Shown: positions 33,896 through 42,868, counted from the first letter of the stretch. The stretch is DNA of 64,000 bases from Bacillus sp. E(2018) (GCF_005503015.1 NZ_SCOL01000001.1:2170001-2234000), one strand, 5' to 3'. The notes: generated by a model from the letters alone, not told the origin. Program-made: numbers and translations.

Positions 33896-33940
33896 AAAAT
33901 AAAAATCCACGTGGAGTCTGTAGATTCCACGTGGACAAAT
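33896..33940 (-). terminator. Terminator of the aldo-keto reductase gene
   Basis: Two TCCACGTGGA blocks (33906-33915 and 33926-33935) pair across a ten-base loop. On the minus strand TTTTTATTTTT follows. Each arm is itself a palindrome, so each can also fold locally. Confidence 0.75.
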
Positions 33941-33954
33941 TTGAATTGTTGTAT

Positions 33955-33974
33955 TTGTTTGGGGTCAGACCCCA
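33955..33974. repeat. GGGGTCAGACCCC palindrome (copy B)
   Basis: The 20 bases here are identical to 18450-18469. They sit between the aldo-keto reductase stop codon (33977) and its terminator. Confidence 0.8.
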
Positions 33975-33976
33975 AC

Positions 33977-34813
33977 TTAGAAGTCGAAGTTGTCTGGGTC
34001 TGGACCGATGCGACGATCTTCATTTAACGCATCAATTTTCGCCATATCTTCTAGCGATAATTCAAAATCGAAGATATCTGCATTTTCTACGATGCGATGT
34101 TGCTTAACAGATTTCGGTATCGTTACAACGCCGTTTTGAACATCCCAACGAAGGATGATTTGAGCTACAGATTTTCCGTGCTTCTCTGCTAGTTCAACCA
34201 ATGATGGTTCTTCTAATAACTCACCTTGCATTAGCGGGCTCCATGCTTCGAGTTGGATGCTATTATCTTTACAGAATAAAAGAAGCTCTTTTTGTGCCAA
34301 ACGCGGATGGTATTCAACCTGGTTCACCATCGGTTTAATCTCACAGTCTGCCAAGATATCTTCTAAGTGATGTACTTGGAAGTTAGACACACCAATCGCT
34401 TTTACTTTTCCGTCCTTGTAAAGCTTTTCAAGGGCACGCCACGTTTCTTTATACTTGCTCTTTACCGGCCAGTGAACAAGATACAGGTCAAGATAATCGA
34501 GTCCAAGCTTGTTCATGCTCTCTTCAAATGCTGCAAGCGTTGACTCATAGCCTTGATCTTTATTCCATACTTTAGTCGTGATGAACAATTCTTCGCGAGG
34601 AACACCCGCTTCTTTGATAGCTTGTCCAACACCTTCTTCATTTTTGTAGATAGCTGCTGTATCAATACTCTTATATCCCGCTTCAATCGCCCATTTAACA
34701 GAATCAATTACTTCTTGTCCTTCTTCAACTTTAAATACACCAAGTCCAAACCATGGCATCTTAACTCCATTGTGTAAGACAGTCGTATCTTGCAATGATT
34801 TAATTGTTGTCAT
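33977..34813 (-). CDS. yvgN: Aldo-keto reductase (glyoxal/methylglyoxal reductase, YvgN-like)
   Basis: 278 residues, collinear with Bacillus YvgN. The AKR tetrad is complete: D51, Y56 (DTAAIY), K81 (TTKVW) and H114 (LVHWP). The NADPH-binding end is [19 protein letters not shown]. Reaction: NADPH-dependent reduction of glyoxal, methylglyoxal and related carbonyls in the cytosol. It is monocistronic and lies upstream of, but is separate from, the mhq pair. Together they make a small electrophile-defence neighbourhood. Confidence 0.9.
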   Translation of the reverse strand: MTTIKSLQDTTVLHNGVKMPWFGLGVFKVEEGQEVIDSVKWAIEAGYKSIDTAAIYKNEEGVGQAIKEAGVPREELFITTKVWNKDQGYESTLAAFEESMNKLGLDYLDLYLVHWPVKSKYKETWRALEKLYKDGKVKAIGVSNFQVHHLEDILADCEIKPMVNQVEYHPRLAQKELLLFCKDNSIQLEAWSPLMQGELLEEPSLVELAEKHGKSVAQIILRWDVQNGVVTIPKSVKQHRIVENADIFDFELSLEDMAKIDALNEDRRIGPDPDNFDF

Positions 34814-34968
34814 CTGTTTAATAGCCTCCCATTTTAAAAGCCAAATTTTGTTCCCTAAAAAGATATTGTCACATTATGCTGTAGAAAGGAAACATTTCGA
34901 CTTTTAGAAGGTATTTAAATCCTTCTATGGAAGTAGTATCCAACACAATATGAAAATGGGGTGTTGGT

Positions 34969-35163
34969 GTGAAGGACAATCTGATTCAATTTAAGACTAA
35001 AAGCGAATCATCTAAATCTATGCCTGAACAAGAATTTACCCTGATTCAGGAGATACGTGAACTTCTATCAGAGTTTCACTGTAATTATCCTTTAGTAACA
35101 AAAAAAGCGATCCTACTTCGTATCGATCAACTAACAGATGAACTCATCTTCAATAAAAGATAG
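34969..35163 (+). CDS. Spo0E-like small helical protein (divergent)
   Basis: 64 residues from a GTG with GGGGTG upstream. TLIQEIRELLSEFHCNYPL then AILLRIDQLTDELIFNKR matches the Spo0E hairpin of two helices, but the diagnostic SQELD is replaced by RIDQLTDEL. It is probably a distant or degenerate member. True Spo0E proteins dephosphorylate Spo0A~P and delay sporulation. It converges with a clear Spo0E gene whose stop codon directly abuts this one. Confidence 0.6.
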   Translation: MKDNLIQFKTKSESSKSMPEQEFTLIQEIRELLSEFHCNYPLVTKKAILLRIDQLTDELIFNKR

Positions 35164-35358
35164 TTAAAAAGAAAATTGTCTTTGATACACATTCAGCAAT
35201 ACATCTAATTCTTGACTGCATTTTACCGTTTCATTGCTGGTTAAGCCATTGCGGTCTGCAACTTCTACCAGCTTCTCTTTTTTTTCTTTTATACATTCCA
35301 TGAGAAGAGAGTTATTCCATTCTTTTTTCTCCACGAAAATCCGCTCCCCTTGTGTCAT
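35164..35358 (-). CDS. Spo0E-family aspartyl-phosphate phosphatase
   Basis: 64 residues from the ATG at 35358 (AAGAGGT upstream). It has the family pattern LLMECIKEKKEKLVEVADRN then SNETVKCSQELDVLLNVYQ, with the SQELD motif that contacts Spo0A~P. It ends end-to-end with the divergent Spo0E-like gene, no terminator between them, so the two transcripts may overlap. One of four such genes in the window. Confidence 0.82.
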   Translation of the reverse strand: MTQGERIFVEKKEWNNSLLMECIKEKKEKLVEVADRNGLTSNETVKCSQELDVLLNVYQRQFSF

Positions 35359-35605
35359 TTTTATATACCTCTTGCTTATTATGAACGCTTTTTTTATCCT
35401 TGAAAATAGATTCAGCAAAAGAAGAAGTAATCTTACAAAAGCGGACAATTTTTTACATGACATATCGTCAGAAATACCCAATATATCCTTCAATAGTATC
35501 CATTATTCAGCCGCATTCGCCTAATTCCTTACGAGTAACACTTGCATTTCCACTAGTAAAGAAGCGTTTTTCCAGTCTCTATTTTTAAGATATTAGTCCT
35601 TGAAA

Positions 35606-35640
35606 AAGAAAAAAGGATGGGCGACTTCCCATCCTTTTAA
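35606..35640 (-). terminator. Terminator of the 99-aa membrane protein gene
   Basis: AAAAGGATGGG and CCCATCCTTTT pair perfectly; TTTTTTC follows on the minus strand. The stem overlaps the stop codon. Confidence 0.8.
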
Positions 35641-35936
35641 CCTTTTCTGTCATTATAATAGTTTACAGAGTACATAGCTCCTTCTTCTACCATCTTGTTA
35701 TCATCAACATCCATCGGATCAGGATGACCTGCTTTATTGATCGGCAGTTGCGTACGATCGATGTGATCAGGTCGAACTCTGCGTTTCATATCTTTAAACT
35801 TCATTTTTGTTTTAATTCGGTTTGGTTTGAAAGAGAGCCATACTAACGCTCCTGTACCAAGACCAATCAAGGCCCAAGATTGTGTTTTCAATAACTTACT
35901 CGTTGTTTTCATTTGAGTTTGAGTTGTAGTTTGCAT
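35637..35936 (-). CDS. Small membrane-anchored basic protein, unknown
   Basis: 99 residues from the ATG at 35936 with GGAGG upstream. A Thr/Gln-rich start, one hydrophobic segment (about residues 20-34, SWALIGLGTGALVWLSF), then a basic and a polar tail (MKRRVRPDHIDRTQLP, YSVNYYNDRKG). No family recognised. Confidence 0.65.
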   Translation of the reverse strand: MQTTTQTQMKTTSKLLKTQSWALIGLGTGALVWLSFKPNRIKTKMKFKDMKRRVRPDHIDRTQLPINKAGHPDPMDVDDNKMVEEGAMYSVNYYNDRKG

Positions 35937-36116
35937 GTATAACGCCTCCTTGCTTACATTTACCCCATTTATATACAAACGTAACATCACATTTTCTTTT
36001 CAAATATTACATCTGCCTATTTCCTCTAAATCTAAACTTTTGTCCATACACGCTTTCTGGAGTTTACATATACTGTATCGAAGTCGAAAGTACACTTTTA
36101 AGGAGGAGTTTTTAGA

Positions 36117-36290
36117 ATGTATGCAAATTCACCGGTAAATGCTTCACTTGCAAACGCACCAGTATATGGTGGCGGATATGGTTATTGTGGTGGCGGAGGT
36201 TATGGCAAGAGTTTTGCGATCATAGTAGTTCTATTTGTCCTTCTGATTATTGTTGGCTGTTCGTGGGCATATAAAGGCAAAGATTGCTAA
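36117..36290 (+). CDS. YjcZ-family sporulation micro-protein (57 aa)
   Basis: The ATG at 36117 follows AAGGAGGAG. A Gly/Tyr/Ala-rich N-terminus ([15 protein letters not shown]) precedes the YjcZ hydrophobic helix [19 protein letters not shown]. It differs from the 38-residue member at 2730 in having the glycine-rich part before the helix. Role unknown; expected in sporulating cells. Confidence 0.85.
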   Translation: MYANSPVNASLANAPVYGGGYGYCGGGGYGKSFAIIVVLFVLLIIVGCSWAYKGKDC

Positions 36291-36303
36291 TTTTATGTGC
36301 AGC

Positions 36304-36341
36304 AAAAAGAGGTGCGGGTCTTGTATCCGCACCTCTTTTTT
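36304..36341. terminator. Bidirectional terminator
   Basis: AAAAAGAGGTGCGG (36304-36317) pairs with CCGCACCTCTTTTT (36327-36340); serves the YjcZ gene and the YitT-family gene. Confidence 0.88.
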
Positions 36342-36342
36342 A

Positions 36343-36933
36343 TTACATAAACGGTTTGGCTGTCTTCTTTAGTGATACCGTCCTAACAAAATCAATGAGT
36401 CTTGTGCTAATCCATTGGCAAATGAATGCGAATACGATGATCTCAAGTCCCAGAGTTAACGATGTACCTAATAATATAAAGCTGTTGATCATAAAGAGAA
36501 TGCTTCCCGGCTTTTTACCTGTCCAGTTAGCAAGAATAAGGGCAACGATATCCATCCCCCCTGAAGAAGCACCGAATCGAAAGAGAATACCCACTCCTGT
36601 TCCGAAGATAATCGCTCCGTATATTACATCTAGAAGTGGACCATTTAGGGGGCTTGTAACATGAGAAGACATCCAACCTACCACGATGGAAGCAACAGCC
36701 ACACAGTAGATAGTCCACAATGCGGTTTGTTTTCCAAGCTTATTTATCGCCAATAGCAATAATCCAAAATTTATCGACCATAACGTTAAACCAAGTGATA
36801 CACCGAAAAAATAATCAAATAATATTGCAATTCCTGCTACACCGCCAGAAGGGATATTGTGAGGAAAAAGGAAAGCTGCCATAGCCAGTCCTTGCAAAAA
36901 AGCACCCAACGTTAACCACATGATTCGCAGCAA
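36343..36933 (-). CDS. YitT/YczE-family membrane protein
   Basis: 196 residues from a TTG at 36933 (AAAGGG upstream). About five membrane helices. The family pattern is FPHNIPSGGVAGIAILFDYFF in part, then GTGVGILFRFGASSGGMDIVALIL. It lacks the C-terminal DUF2179 cytosolic domain of longer YitT proteins. Transport or other function unknown. Confidence 0.82.
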   Translation of the reverse strand: MLRIMWLTLGAFLQGLAMAAFLFPHNIPSGGVAGIAILFDYFFGVSLGLTLWSINFGLLLLAINKLGKQTALWTIYCVAVASIVVGWMSSHVTSPLNGPLLDVIYGAIIFGTGVGILFRFGASSGGMDIVALILANWTGKKPGSILFMINSFILLGTSLTLGLEIIVFAFICQWISTRLIDFVRTVSLKKTAKPFM

Positions 36934-37143
36934 AACAAAAACCCTTTCTATTTCTTTGTTTATTTCTTCATATTAGACCTCTTTACAACAAATGAAAACT
37001 GTTTCAAAAAATATAACACATATTAGTTAAAGTCATATCATATCATTGTATTGATTACTCCTTTTTAGAGGAATAGGGCCCTGTTCATCTCTTTTGCGGG
37101 AATAACACGAAATGTGTGAGTAGCAGAAAGGTGGACAAGAAAA

Positions 37144-37302
37144 TTGACACAGCATAATAAAAGGGAAATTGAGATGCTTGAGCAAAAAGCGCGTGAAGAG
37201 CACAAAGAGGCTGATCAAGCACGGTCGGTAGTTGGAGATGCCTATATTCAAAAGAAATTTCATGATAGCCGATCAACTGTTAAACCTAAAAAGAACAAAT
37301 AA
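37144..37302 (+). CDS. Small highly charged protein (52 aa), unknown
   Basis: A TTG start at 37144 with AAAGGTGG nine bases upstream. One long charged helix (REIEMLEQKAREEHKEADQA) precedes DAYIQKKFHDSRSTVKPKKNK in part. The stop codon merges into a strong terminator. No family recognised; ribosome site, terminator and codon pattern support a gene. Confidence 0.65.
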   Translation: MTQHNKREIEMLEQKAREEHKEADQARSVVGDAYIQKKFHDSRSTVKPKKNK

Positions 37303-37330
37303 AAAAAGCAGTCGAATGGCTGCTTTTTTT
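37302..37330. terminator. Bidirectional terminator
   Basis: AAAAAAGCAG (37302-37311) pairs with CTGCTTTTTT (37320-37329); between a plus-strand small gene and the HPr-like gene on the minus strand. Confidence 0.85.
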
Positions 37331-37348
37331 TATTTATCTTACATATAT

Positions 37349-37600
37349 TTATGATAATGAACCTGTTCCTAGACTGCGTAATGCATCAACTGCACCCCTG
37401 CTATCTTCTCCAGTTGCAGAAACGCAACAGACCCCTTGCATGCCATTTAAAAGACTCATACTAAGGTGGCTTTTTGCATTGATTCTTAACGTATTGCATT
37501 CAAAAAAGATTTGGCATTGTTCAAACTCATTCGCTTTGACCACCATCTCATGAATCCAAGTAGGTCTGATTTTCTCTTGTACCATAAAGTAAGTTTTCAT
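37349..37600 (-). CDS. HPr-like protein lacking the phosphorylatable histidine
   Basis: 83 residues behind AGAGGG. INAKSHLSMSLLNGMQGVCC matches the HPr/Crh regulatory-serine region, with S44 at the position of Ser46. The N-terminal active-site segment is KIRPTWIHEMVVKANEF, so the HPr histidine of the HARPA motif is replaced by Arg/Pro. It is therefore probably not a phosphocarrier. Like Crh it could act through the serine in carbon control, or it may only keep the fold. It is not near ptsI, hprK or crh neighbours. Confidence 0.72.
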   Translation of the reverse strand: MKTYFMVQEKIRPTWIHEMVVKANEFEQCQIFFECNTLRINAKSHLSMSLLNGMQGVCCVSATGEDSRGAVDALRSLGTGSLS

Positions 37601-37782
37601 TGTATGACCCTCTTTCAGTCCTCTTCATTTTTTATTTTACTAGCGAAATGTAAAGAGCGTTTTAACTCCATGTTAGAGTTTTATTGCTTATGCATTCAAT
37701 TTATGAAGAAACTGAAAAATAATGGTATGAAAAAAGAACTAAATTGCAACATTATGAGTATGACTTAAAAAGGAGTAAAATT

Positions 37783-38034
37783 ATGGCCTATTACATAGCA
37801 TGCGATTATGATGAACCCGATCGCCAAAGTTACAGAGGAATCGTAATCATTGATACGCTAACAAACGAGGTAGCACACCGTTTCTTTTCGGGAGACTTTA
37901 ATCAAGATTTTCAAGAATACAGAAGCTGGCTAGAGGATACAGAACCTTTTTACTTTGAAGGTGACAGTTTATTAAATTTCGTTGGCGATTTGCATGATCC
38001 TGCTTTAAACGAAAACGATGAATTTTATCACTAG
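37783..38034 (+). CDS. Small acidic protein (83 aa), unknown
   Basis: The ATG at 37783 follows AAAGGAG. AYYIACDYDEPDRQSYRGIV, an amphipathic beta-rich pattern, and a very acidic C-terminus (DLHDPALNENDEFYH). No family recognised. Soluble, with a clean ribosome site and terminator. Confidence 0.65.
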   Translation: MAYYIACDYDEPDRQSYRGIVIIDTLTNEVAHRFFSGDFNQDFQEYRSWLEDTEPFYFEGDSLLNFVGDLHDPALNENDEFYH

Positions 38035-38063
38035 CGATTGTTTTACCCTCAAAAAAAAGCAAG

Positions 38064-38101
38064 TAAAAACACCATTCATGAGAAATTGGATGGTGTTTTT
38101 T
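38064..38101. terminator. Bidirectional terminator
   Basis: AAAAACACCAT (38065-38075) pairs with ATGGTGTTTTT (38090-38100); shared by the acidic-protein gene and the VOC gene. Confidence 0.85.
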
Positions 38102-38110
38102 CAAATATAT

Positions 38111-38449
38111 CTAGTCTTTATTCGTAGAATCAATGATTCTGATAGGATTCCCTGTTGCATCTTGATAGATAGCATATCTTCCCGGAGGGATCGTGCAAGG
38201 TAATTTAACAAAGTTCAGCTTTCCTTCATGTTCATGATAGAAATCATCTACACTATCTACTAAAAATACGCCGCCTGGTCCAAGATCATGTTCGTCTTCC
38301 TCAATCATCAACTGCACTTCACAATCTTTCATCGACATCCCTAGTACTTGATTGCCCTCACGCCAGGCTTCAGTCATGCCAAGACCTTCATAATATTGCT
38401 GAGACTCTTGTAAATCTTTTACTGGGTGAAACAAAAACGCGAGCTTCAT
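38111..38449 (-). CDS. VOC/glyoxalase-superfamily protein
   Basis: 112 residues from the ATG at 38449 with GAGGGGG upstream. A single VOC module: FLFHPVKDLQESQQYYEGLG, then LMIEEDEHDLGPGGVFLVDSV and YAIYQDATGNPIRIID. The metal-ligand pattern is incomplete, so it may be a binding protein and not an enzyme. Function unknown. Confidence 0.78.
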   Translation of the reverse strand: MKLAFLFHPVKDLQESQQYYEGLGMTEAWREGNQVLGMSMKDCEVQLMIEEDEHDLGPGGVFLVDSVDDFYHEHEGKLNFVKLPCTIPPGRYAIYQDATGNPIRIIDSTNKD

Positions 38450-38665
38450 ACCAATACCCCCTCGTAAAAAATTCGTGTTCATGTGCTAGATTTATATTCC
38501 TTATTACTTTTATGTATTCGTTAAATTCCCTCTCCTCTTCTTCATTTCCTGCTCTTTTATATAAAAAGCTCTATTTTAGAAAGACTGTTTTAGTATTATG
38601 ATTTCTCTTTAAACATGATTGAACTAAGTCACACTGGGAGTACTCAAAATACCCTCAAGCGCAAA

Positions 38666-38712
38666 CGAAAAGACTGATCTACCTACACGGTGTGTGCAGT
38701 ACGATCAGTCTT
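38666..38712 (-). terminator. Terminator of the PY-tail protein gene
   Basis: AAGACTGATC (38670-38679) pairs with GATCAGTCTT (38703-38712) around a 23-base loop; TTTTCG follows on the minus strand. Confidence 0.6.
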
Positions 38713-38719
38713 AGAAAAC

Positions 38720-39010
38720 TTAATACGGATACGGCGGATATGGGTATGGCGGATAGACAGGATAGATTGGGTACGGTCGTGGTGCTAATGCTAGACCTGC
38801 GATGGTTCCAAGTGTTAGTCCTACTAATGCAGGAGCAAAAAAGAAGCGGTTGCTGCTCTCGTCCTGACCTTCTGAACTATACGGTAGAATATACGCTTTA
38901 CTCTCATCTACATGCTTAAGAACACCATGATATCTTGTGCCACAATGACAATCAATATATACCGATCTGCCTAAATAACTACGGCACAGGTGATACGTTT
39001 GGTATGACAA
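38720..39010 (-). CDS. Protein with Pro-Tyr-rich tail, unknown (possible spore-surface protein)
   Basis: 96 residues from a TTG at 39010 preceded by GGGAGG. The N-terminal half holds a small beta-rich region with two cysteines (YIDCHCGTRYHGVLKHVDES). A hydrophobic segment (APALVGLTLGTIAGLALA) follows, then a PYPIYPVYPPYPYPPYPY tail. Pro/Tyr repeats of this kind occur in spore coat and surface proteins, but that link is an analogy. Unit with its own terminator. Confidence 0.65.
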   Translation of the reverse strand: MSYQTYHLCRSYLGRSVYIDCHCGTRYHGVLKHVDESKAYILPYSSEGQDESSNRFFFAPALVGLTLGTIAGLALAPRPYPIYPVYPPYPYPPYPY

Positions 39011-39095
39011 AGGGTAAACCTCCCAGCTTGTTTTTGCCTTCTCTACACCATATGTCCAACCTGTTATTTTGACAGAGACAAGAGTCTACCGTTTT

Positions 39096-41498
39096 TTATT
39101 TTTCTACCTCCGGCTTCAAAACAAGATGCTGATCCTTCGGCCATTCTTCTTGATCTAGAGCGGTTTCGTGATACTTTCCTGTTGCCCAATCTTCCACCTG
39201 ATCTTTATACCAAGGGCTCAGAACATGGCCGGATTGACCTGGCCCCACTACATGATACGATCTCGATGTATCAGACATATCGATTACCATGCGCCAAGCT
39301 CCACCGTGGGTAATGTTACCCGTTTCACGGTCCCATCCAGCTACACCAACTGTTACTCTACTTCCGCCCATACTTTGTGTATGAGGATTAAATAATAGAT
39401 GTAAAGGTTTGATTGCAGCAAGAGGGTGTTCAAAAGTTAACGTGTGAAAATCTCCCCATTCCCACTTGGAAGGATCTTCCCCAAATTTTTCTGATAGAAA
39501 GGTTATCATTGATTCGAAAGAGCGTTGAGTAACTTTATCTAACCCGCCATTTTCTCTGATCCATGGTCCAGGATCGCCAGCGTTCGCCTTTCTTATCAGT
39601 TCATCCACCACTTGTTCTCTGCCATCAAACATCTTCAGCATCTCTTCGCTGATTTCTCCTTTAAACAACTCATCACTAAAATGACTCATCCAAATATGAA
39701 AAATTAATGGAGCAGCACTATCTTTGCTATCCATACGGTTCCATTTTTCAAGAAGGGAGATGACGTTTTTTTCCTTATCATTCAATGGTTTTTTCATTAC
39801 TTGTTTCATCAAAATAGGCAGCATTTCTTCGGCTTGCTTGTTTTTTTGATCAAACTGCAGAGATTGCATGTCTTTTGCCGTGAGCTTTTCTTTTCCTTCA
39901 AGAACTTCTACAATCCGTTGTTGTCTATAAGGTTGAGCAAATGTATCCGAAATATGATATGGGTAAGATTCAGCAGTAACTTTATTGTTCGCAGTCGCAA
40001 AATACCCTGTTTCAGGATTAAGGCTCTTTGGCAGTTCATCCCACGGGATATAGCCTTTCCATTCATATTGATCTGTCCACCCTGGAACAGGTAGTGACGT
40101 ATATTCTTGTTTACGAATAGGAATCAACCCGTTTGCTTTGTAAGCGATCGTTCCATCTGTACTCGCAAACACAAAATTCTGCGCAGGTGTATGAAACGAG
40201 CGAAGCGCTTTTTCGAACTGAGTCCAGTTTTTTGAGCGGTTCATCATAATGACAGCTTCAAGCTCTTTTGAAGGTTGAAGAGCTGTCCACTTTAATGAAA
40301 GGGCTGTACCTGGTTTATCGTGATGTGCAAACTCAGAGATAATGGGGCCGTGTCTTGTAATCACTACTTCGTGATCTACATCCACTCTGTCCTTTACCTT
40401 AATTCTCTCTTTCACTACATCAGCTTTTTCCCAGTTTGCCAAGTATTGAAATTCATAAGAATTTTTCGGGTTTCTTTTCTCAATATATAATTCTTGAACA
40501 TCCGGACCGACGTTCGTAACACCCCATGCAATTGTTTTGTTATGGCCTACAATAATCCCCGGTATTCCTGCAAAGATAACACCAGAAACTTCATAATCAG
40601 GAGCTTTCAGATGCGCCTGATACCATATAGAAGGTGTTCCTAGTGAAAGGTGGGGATCATTGGCAAGAAGCGGTTTACCCGATTTCGTCTTATTGCCCGC
40701 AACTACCCAATTGTTGCTGCCATTATGATAGTTTGGAATCACCGAACCTGCGAAACTTTTCTCAAAATCAATACTATCTGTTTGCAGCTCGTTCAATATA
40801 GTTGGCGCGTCTTTTGGGTATCCAGGAAATAGATCTAAAGCTTTTTCTTTTGAAAACGTTTCTGTTAAATAATATCGAAATGCTTGTCCTTCCCAATGGC
40901 CACCAAGATCGAAAGCCATGTATTTACCGATTACGAGCGAGTCAACCGGGGTCCATTTCTCCGGCTCATACCCTACTAGCAAGAATTCTACAGGTAGGGT
41001 GTTATCTTTCTTCGCTTGTTTCATGTAAGCGTTTACACCATCGGCGTACCATGACAGATATCGTTTCATTTCTGGAGAATACTCGTCATAAGAAGCTTCC
41101 GCTGCTCTTCTTAAACCTAGTGTTCTAAAAAACTTATCCCGGGTGAGTGTTTTTTCTCCAATTACCTCACTAAGCATTCCTGACGCTTGTCTTCTGCTTA
41201 AATCCATTTGAAACATCCTGTCTTGAGCCGTTATATAACCTTGAGCCATAAATAAATCTTTCATTGATTCCGATTCAATATGGGGAACCCCATCCTTATC
41301 TCTGTAAACATCTACCGGTGCTTGAAGTCCGACTAAAGCAATAGCACCGTTAATGACAGGCTTACTTTTTTGAAGCAAAAAATAAGCAGTACCTGCTGCA
41401 GCTGCTAAAACCACAACGATAGCAATTCCGATAATCAATAAACTTTTTTTCCAAGATAATCGTTTGACAGACTTTTTTTTCTGAAGAGTACTCTCCAC
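39096..41498 (-). CDS. Penicillin-acylase-family Ntn hydrolase
   Basis: 800 residues. An N-terminal membrane anchor (about residues 19-43) holds it outside the membrane. The autoprocessing site and nucleophile are G260-S261 (HNGSNNWVVAG), so cleavage would give an alpha chain of about 260 and a beta chain of about 540 residues. LLANDPHL and GIPGIIVGHNKTIAWGVTNV are typical of the family. Members hydrolyse penicillin amides or acyl-homoserine lactones; the chain length or natural amide is not predictable. Monocistronic. Confidence 0.9.
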   Translation of the reverse strand: MESTLQKKKSVKRLSWKKSLLIIGIAIVVVLAAAAGTAYFLLQKSKPVINGAIALVGLQAPVDVYRDKDGVPHIESESMKDLFMAQGYITAQDRMFQMDLSRRQASGMLSEVIGEKTLTRDKFFRTLGLRRAAEASYDEYSPEMKRYLSWYADGVNAYMKQAKKDNTLPVEFLLVGYEPEKWTPVDSLVIGKYMAFDLGGHWEGQAFRYYLTETFSKEKALDLFPGYPKDAPTILNELQTDSIDFEKSFAGSVIPNYHNGSNNWVVAGNKTKSGKPLLANDPHLSLGTPSIWYQAHLKAPDYEVSGVIFAGIPGIIVGHNKTIAWGVTNVGPDVQELYIEKRNPKNSYEFQYLANWEKADVVKERIKVKDRVDVDHEVVITRHGPIISEFAHHDKPGTALSLKWTALQPSKELEAVIMMNRSKNWTQFEKALRSFHTPAQNFVFASTDGTIAYKANGLIPIRKQEYTSLPVPGWTDQYEWKGYIPWDELPKSLNPETGYFATANNKVTAESYPYHISDTFAQPYRQQRIVEVLEGKEKLTAKDMQSLQFDQKNKQAEEMLPILMKQVMKKPLNDKEKNVISLLEKWNRMDSKDSAAPLIFHIWMSHFSDELFKGEISEEMLKMFDGREQVVDELIRKANAGDPGPWIRENGGLDKVTQRSFESMITFLSEKFGEDPSKWEWGDFHTLTFEHPLAAIKPLHLLFNPHTQSMGGSRVTVGVAGWDRETGNITHGGAWRMVIDMSDTSRSYHVVGPGQSGHVLSPWYKDQVEDWATGKYHETALDQEEWPKDQHLVLKPEVEK

Positions 41499-41699
41499 CT
41501 ATAGACCCCCTGCTACTACAATCTTCCTAATTACATTCTATAATATGACGGATTTCCCCTGTAAAAAATTGATAAAAGTAAATGCATTGGAAAACCTCCA
41601 TACTTTTCGCCTAATTTCACTAAATAAAGACAGGATTTTCAGAGAAATGTCGAATATCTCAACAAGAAGCCTATGACATAAATGATAAGGAGAAAGAAG

Positions 41700-41888
41700 A
41701 TGGCTAAAATTGTAGTGGATTTTCAACTTAGTCATGGTGAGGAAAAAATTACAGAAGGAAACATCGTGATTGTAAATATCTATCCCAGCAAAGCCAATCT
41801 CCACGAACAAGTAAAAAAACTGATCGCTGACCAATTCAACTGCTCTGCTGCAGTCATCTCTATTAAACAAATAAAAATGAACGCATAA
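41700..41888 (+). CDS. Small protein (62 aa), unknown
   Basis: The ATG at 41700 follows AAGGAG six bases upstream. AKIVVDFQLSHGEEKITEGN then a helix EQVKKLIADQFNC. Looks like a compact alpha/beta fold. No family recognised. Followed by a terminator. Confidence 0.65.
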   Translation: MAKIVVDFQLSHGEEKITEGNIVIVNIYPSKANLHEQVKKLIADQFNCSAAVISIKQIKMNA

Positions 41889-41900
41889 AAAGCTAAAAAA

Positions 41901-41931
41901 AAGAGGTGCTTCTCTAAAGGAAGCACCTCTA
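41901..41931 (+). terminator. Hairpin after the 62-aa gene
   Basis: AGAGGTGCTTC (41902-41912) pairs with GAAGCACCTCT (41920-41930); only a weak T-tract (ATATGTAT) follows on the plus strand, but AAAAAA precedes it, so it works better on the minus strand. Confidence 0.6.
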
Positions 41932-42068
41932 TATGTATAGGGGACTTTATTATCTCACCATTTTTCAGATCACGTAAGTTCCATTAGACGTATAACCCTT
42001 GACCTATGTTCGACCCTTTAATCGGTAAATTAGCCGGTGGTTGGACATGTTATCTAGCTTTCGTCATG

Positions 42069-42698
42069 CTAAAAATACGTTTTAATGATGCTTTCAATCT
42101 CATCATCCTTCATTCGACCTGCAATCCCCGGAGTTTGGACAAAATATTTTACCGCTTCACCGCAAGATAGACCTATCTGACTAAGTCCCTTTGCAATTGT
42201 AATGAGATACGTTGCTGGTGGTGGATTCAAATCCTGCTCATGCATATCAAGGTTGCAAGTAAATGTAACCATCGGATATCCTTGATCCTCACCTAAATAG
42301 ACCATGCGGCTATACCATCCTTGACCAAAGTGAATATATCCTTTTTCGATGACTTCCTCTAGGTCAGCCTCTATCTCATCACAGCTATTTTCTTGTGCTG
42401 TAACATCTAAAAATTGCTCAACAGTGACCAAGTATTTTCTGCCATACGTCTCATATGCTTCATTTCTTTCGTGTCCAATAAAAGCCACTCCGCCTTCTCC
42501 CCATTTCGTTCGCTCTCTTGCAAAATAAAGTGGATATGGCAAAACAGCTTTACCGTTTTTCAGTGGCATTGCTGGATTTCTACAACCTCTCTCTCGTTGA
42601 GTAGAACCTTCTGGCTGATCACCAAGAATGTAACACAAAAAACGATGCTCCATTAAATTCGATCCATAACTTACATACCAAACATAAGATGTGTCCAA
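42069..42698 (-). CDS. Gamma-glutamylcyclotransferase-fold protein
   Basis: 209 residues from a TTG at 42698 with AAGGAGG upstream. The WYVSYGSNLMEHRF start is the YGSN phosphate/glutamyl-binding loop of the GGCT superfamily. Later GGVAFIGHER and YGRKYLVTVEQF fit the barrel strands. The catalytic acid is not certain: E97-98 or E108-116 are candidates. Members cleave gamma-glutamyl amines. Substrate unknown, no operon partner. Confidence 0.78.
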   Translation of the reverse strand: MDTSYVWYVSYGSNLMEHRFLCYILGDQPEGSTQRERGCRNPAMPLKNGKAVLPYPLYFARERTKWGEGGVAFIGHERNEAYETYGRKYLVTVEQFLDVTAQENSCDEIEADLEEVIEKGYIHFGQGWYSRMVYLGEDQGYPMVTFTCNLDMHEQDLNPPPATYLITIAKGLSQIGLSCGEAVKYFVQTPGIAGRMKDDEIESIIKTYF

Positions 42699-42787
42699 CG
42701 ATAATCCTCCTTAAAATTTTCCTTGAATAATAGTCATGAAAAATATCATTTCTTTATACATTGATATACACAAGGGGGATGAAAAGA

Positions 42788-42868
42788 ATGAAAAAAAAAT
42801 GCTTACTCTTCGTATTGTGGCTTTTTATATTTCTTTTCGCGATGTTCCTGGCAACACCTGTTATCTAG
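42788..42868 (+). CDS. Possible 26-aa membrane peptide
   Basis: AAGGGGGATG precedes an ATG. The peptide is MKKKCLLFVLWLFIFLFAMF plus six residues, with a lysine-rich start and one helix, like a leader or small membrane protein. It lies in an otherwise empty stretch upstream of the holin-like toxin gene. No family recognised. Confidence 0.4.
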   Translation: MKKKCLLFVLWLFIFLFAMFLATPVI

